This document shows, piece by piece, positions 62,535-64,000 of a stretch of 64,000 nucleotides of DNA. The stretch is from NCBI GenBank assembly GCA_023269675.1, contig JAHFSX010000005.1, forward strand, positions 62,001-126,000. The letters run 5' to 3'. Source of the stretch: Verrucomicrobiota bacterium. Lineage in GTDB: Bacteria; Verrucomicrobiota; Kiritimatiellia; RFP12; UBA1067. Position 1 is the stretch's first letter. Each line of letters starts with the position of its first letter. The notes beneath the pieces are model-generated. The model was not told the origin of the DNA. It did not search any database and saw only the letters and a program-made list of their open reading frames with translations. The position numbers and the translations under genes are program-made.

Positions 62535-64000
62535 TCACTCGCCGAATCTGCGGATGAACCATGTCTTCACCCCCTGCGTCAGTATCGCATACCCCAGCAA
62601 CATGAGGGCCAGATAAAGCCAGTACATCGCGGGGAGCGGGACGAATCCGAGCGCGTTCGCCAAGGGCGAAACCGTCAGCCCGGCGCCCGCCGCGACGATG
62701 ATCACGGAGGTGAAGATCAGCGGCCAGCTGGCCCGGCTTTCGATGAACGGGATCTTGTTGGTGCGGATCACATGGATGATGAGCGTCTGGGTGAAGAGCG
62801 ATTCCACGAACCAGCCGGTGTGGAAGAGGGCCGGGTTGTGCCAGCAGTCGAAAACGTGCAGCATCAGGAAGAAGGTCACATAATCGAAGATCGAGCTGAT
62901 CGGACCGATGAACAGGATGAATTGCAGGGTCTTGCCGATCGTCCACTGGCGAGGCCGGGTCAGCCACTCCGCATCCACGGTGTCGGTCGGGATGGTGGTC
63001 TGCGAGAAGTCGTAGAGGAGGTTGTTGGTCAGCACCTGGATCGGCAGCATGGGCAGGAAGGGCAGGAACGCGCTGGCTCCCACCACGCTGAACATGTTGC
63101 CGAAGTTCGAGCTGGCCGCCATCTTGATGTACTTGACGATGTTGCCGAACACCCGCCGGCCTTCCAGGACGCCCTGCTCCAGGACCAGCAGGCTGTTTTC
63201 CAGCAGGATGATGTCGGAGGACTCCTTGGCGATGTCCACCGCGCTGTCCACCGAGATGCCCACGTCGGCGGCCTTCAGGGCGGGCGCGTCGTTGATGCCG
63301 TCGCCCATGAAGCCCAGCACGTGGCCTTTGCTCTGGAGCGCGCGGATGATGCGCTCCTTGTGTACGGGGGCCAGTCTGGCAAAGACGCTGGCGGCGCTGG
63401 CGGCCTCGGCCAGTTCCGGATCGCTCATCGCCTCGATCTGCGAGCCGAGCAGGAGGTGCTCAACCGGCATGCCCACCTCTTTGCAGATAAAGGCGGTGAT
63501 GATCTGGTTGTCGCCGGTCAGGACCTTGACGTCCACGTTCAAGCGGTGCAGCCGCTGCAAAGCCTCTTGGGCCGTGTCCTTGGGCGGGTCGAGAAAGGCC
63601 ATAAAGCCCAGCAGGATCAGGTCCGACTCGTCTTTGACCGCGTAAACCGGCTCGTCCGTGGCCCCGGGCATCTGCTTATACGCCAGCGCGATGACCCGGA
63701 AGCCCTGGGCATTCAGGTCGTCCGCCATCTTACGGCGTTTGGCGTCGTGCTCGGGCAGGACCTCAATGACTTCGCCTTTGGCTTCCACGCGGGTGCACTG
63801 GTCCAGCACTTCATCCACCGCGCCCTTGCAGATCAGCGTGTTCAGCCCGGTCTCATCCTCCACGACCACCGACATGCGGCGGCGCACGAAGTCGAAGGGG
63901 ATCTCGTCGATTTTGCGGTACCGCTCGTCCGCCTTCAGGTGCTCGCGCAACTCCTCGTGGTCGAGGATCGCCTGGTCCAGCAGGTTCTTCAGGCCGGTAT
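62535..64000 (-). CDS. mgtA: magnesium-translocating P-type ATPase, MgtA-like (5' end outside window)
   Basis: The C-terminal 488 codons of a P3B-type ATPase; the N-terminus, transmembrane helices 1-4 and the DKTGT phosphorylation site lie beyond base 64000. Visible: nucleotide-binding region (IPFDFVRRRMSVVVED), hinge [37 protein letters not shown], and the C-terminal membrane bundle with 'NFGNMFSVVGASAFLPFLPMLPIQVLTNNLLYDFSQTTIPTDTVD', characteristic of MgtA/MgtB. The incoming edge reads TGLKNLLDQAILDHEEL, also MgtA-like. It imports Mg2+ under limitation. The leader is outside the window, so regulation cannot be judged. Confidence 0.93.
   Translation of the reverse strand, partial: TGLKNLLDQAILDHEELREHLKADERYRKIDEIPFDFVRRRMSVVVEDETGLNTLICKGAVDEVLDQCTRVEAKGEVIEVLPEHDAKRRKMADDLNAQGFRVIALAYKQMPGATDEPVYAVKDESDLILLGFMAFLDPPKDTAQEALQRLHRLNVDVKVLTGDNQIITAFICKEVGMPVEHLLLGSQIEAMSDPELAEAASAASVFARLAPVHKERIIRALQSKGHVLGFMGDGINDAPALKAADVGISVDSAVDIAKESSDIILLENSLLVLEQGVLEGRRVFGNIVKYIKMAASSNFGNMFSVVGASAFLPFLPMLPIQVLTNNLLYDFSQTTIPTDTVDAEWLTRPRQWTIGKTLQFILFIGPISSIFDYVTFFLMLHVFDCWHNPALFHTGWFVESLFTQTLIIHVIRTNKIPFIESRASWPLIFTSVIIVAAGAGLTVSPLANALGFVPLPAMYWLYLALMLLGYAILTQGVKTWFIRRFGE

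Overview
The window is GC-rich DNA from a heterotrophic, polysaccharide-degrading bacterium. Export signals (lipoboxes, Tat and Sec signal peptides), paired formylglycine-type sulfatases, Tat-exported Gfo/Idh oxidoreductases, a DUF1080 protein, a URO-D-like protein, a prepilin-like protein and many families of short palindromic intergenic repeats together suggest the Planctomycetes-Verrucomicrobia-Lentisphaerae group. A Kiritimatiellota-type genome is my best guess. This is inference from gene content only; no rRNA, tRNA or other phylogenetic marker was seen.

Layout. 1-8700 (minus): a tight five-gene operon with two GH78-type alpha-L-rhamnosidases, two sulfatases and a PHP-fold metallohydrolase, probably for a sulfated, rhamnose-containing glycan. 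9181-18529 (plus): a 2125-residue secreted protein I cannot assign, a BNR beta-propeller protein and a zinc-ribbon pseudopilin-like protein. 18681-27549 (minus): two beta-helix proteins around an alginate-lyase-type enzyme, an alpha/beta hydrolase, a trypsin-like protease and a stand-alone AICAR transformylase. 27645-36375: a gene remnant, a GH92 mannosidase, a REP-associated transposase between its REP-like repeats, a membrane glycosyltransferase with TPRs and a large GH50-like glycosidase. 36604-46201 (plus): copper ATPase, two thioredoxin-fold proteins, DUF1080 protein, Rh-type ammonium channel, an unassigned secreted TIM-barrel-like protein and an ADP-ribosylglycohydrolase. 46322-52944: PAS-AraC regulator divergent from Gfo/Idh, HEAT, Gfo/Idh and URO-D-like genes. 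52952-64000 (minus): PrsW-YbjQ-YbjQ cluster, a CheB/CheR-histidine kinase-response regulator-Lmo0937 signalling block, an RNB ribonuclease, a DedA protein and the 3' part of a P-type (MgtA-like) ATPase.

How it fits together. The first half is a glycan-foraging region: secreted hydrolases, lyases and sulfatases release sugars, and the Tat-exported oxidoreductases and DUF1080 protein fit later sugar oxidation/keto-sugar steps. The last 11 kb looks like a signalling and stress block. Two promoters there (upstream of the Lmo0937-like gene and of the RNB gene) share a TAGGGT-N3-ACCCTA dyad at the same distance from a -10 box, a candidate regulon of the adjacent NarL-type response regulator. At least eight families of short palindromic repeats fill the intergenic spaces; one copy lies inside a coding region and one supplies a stop codon.
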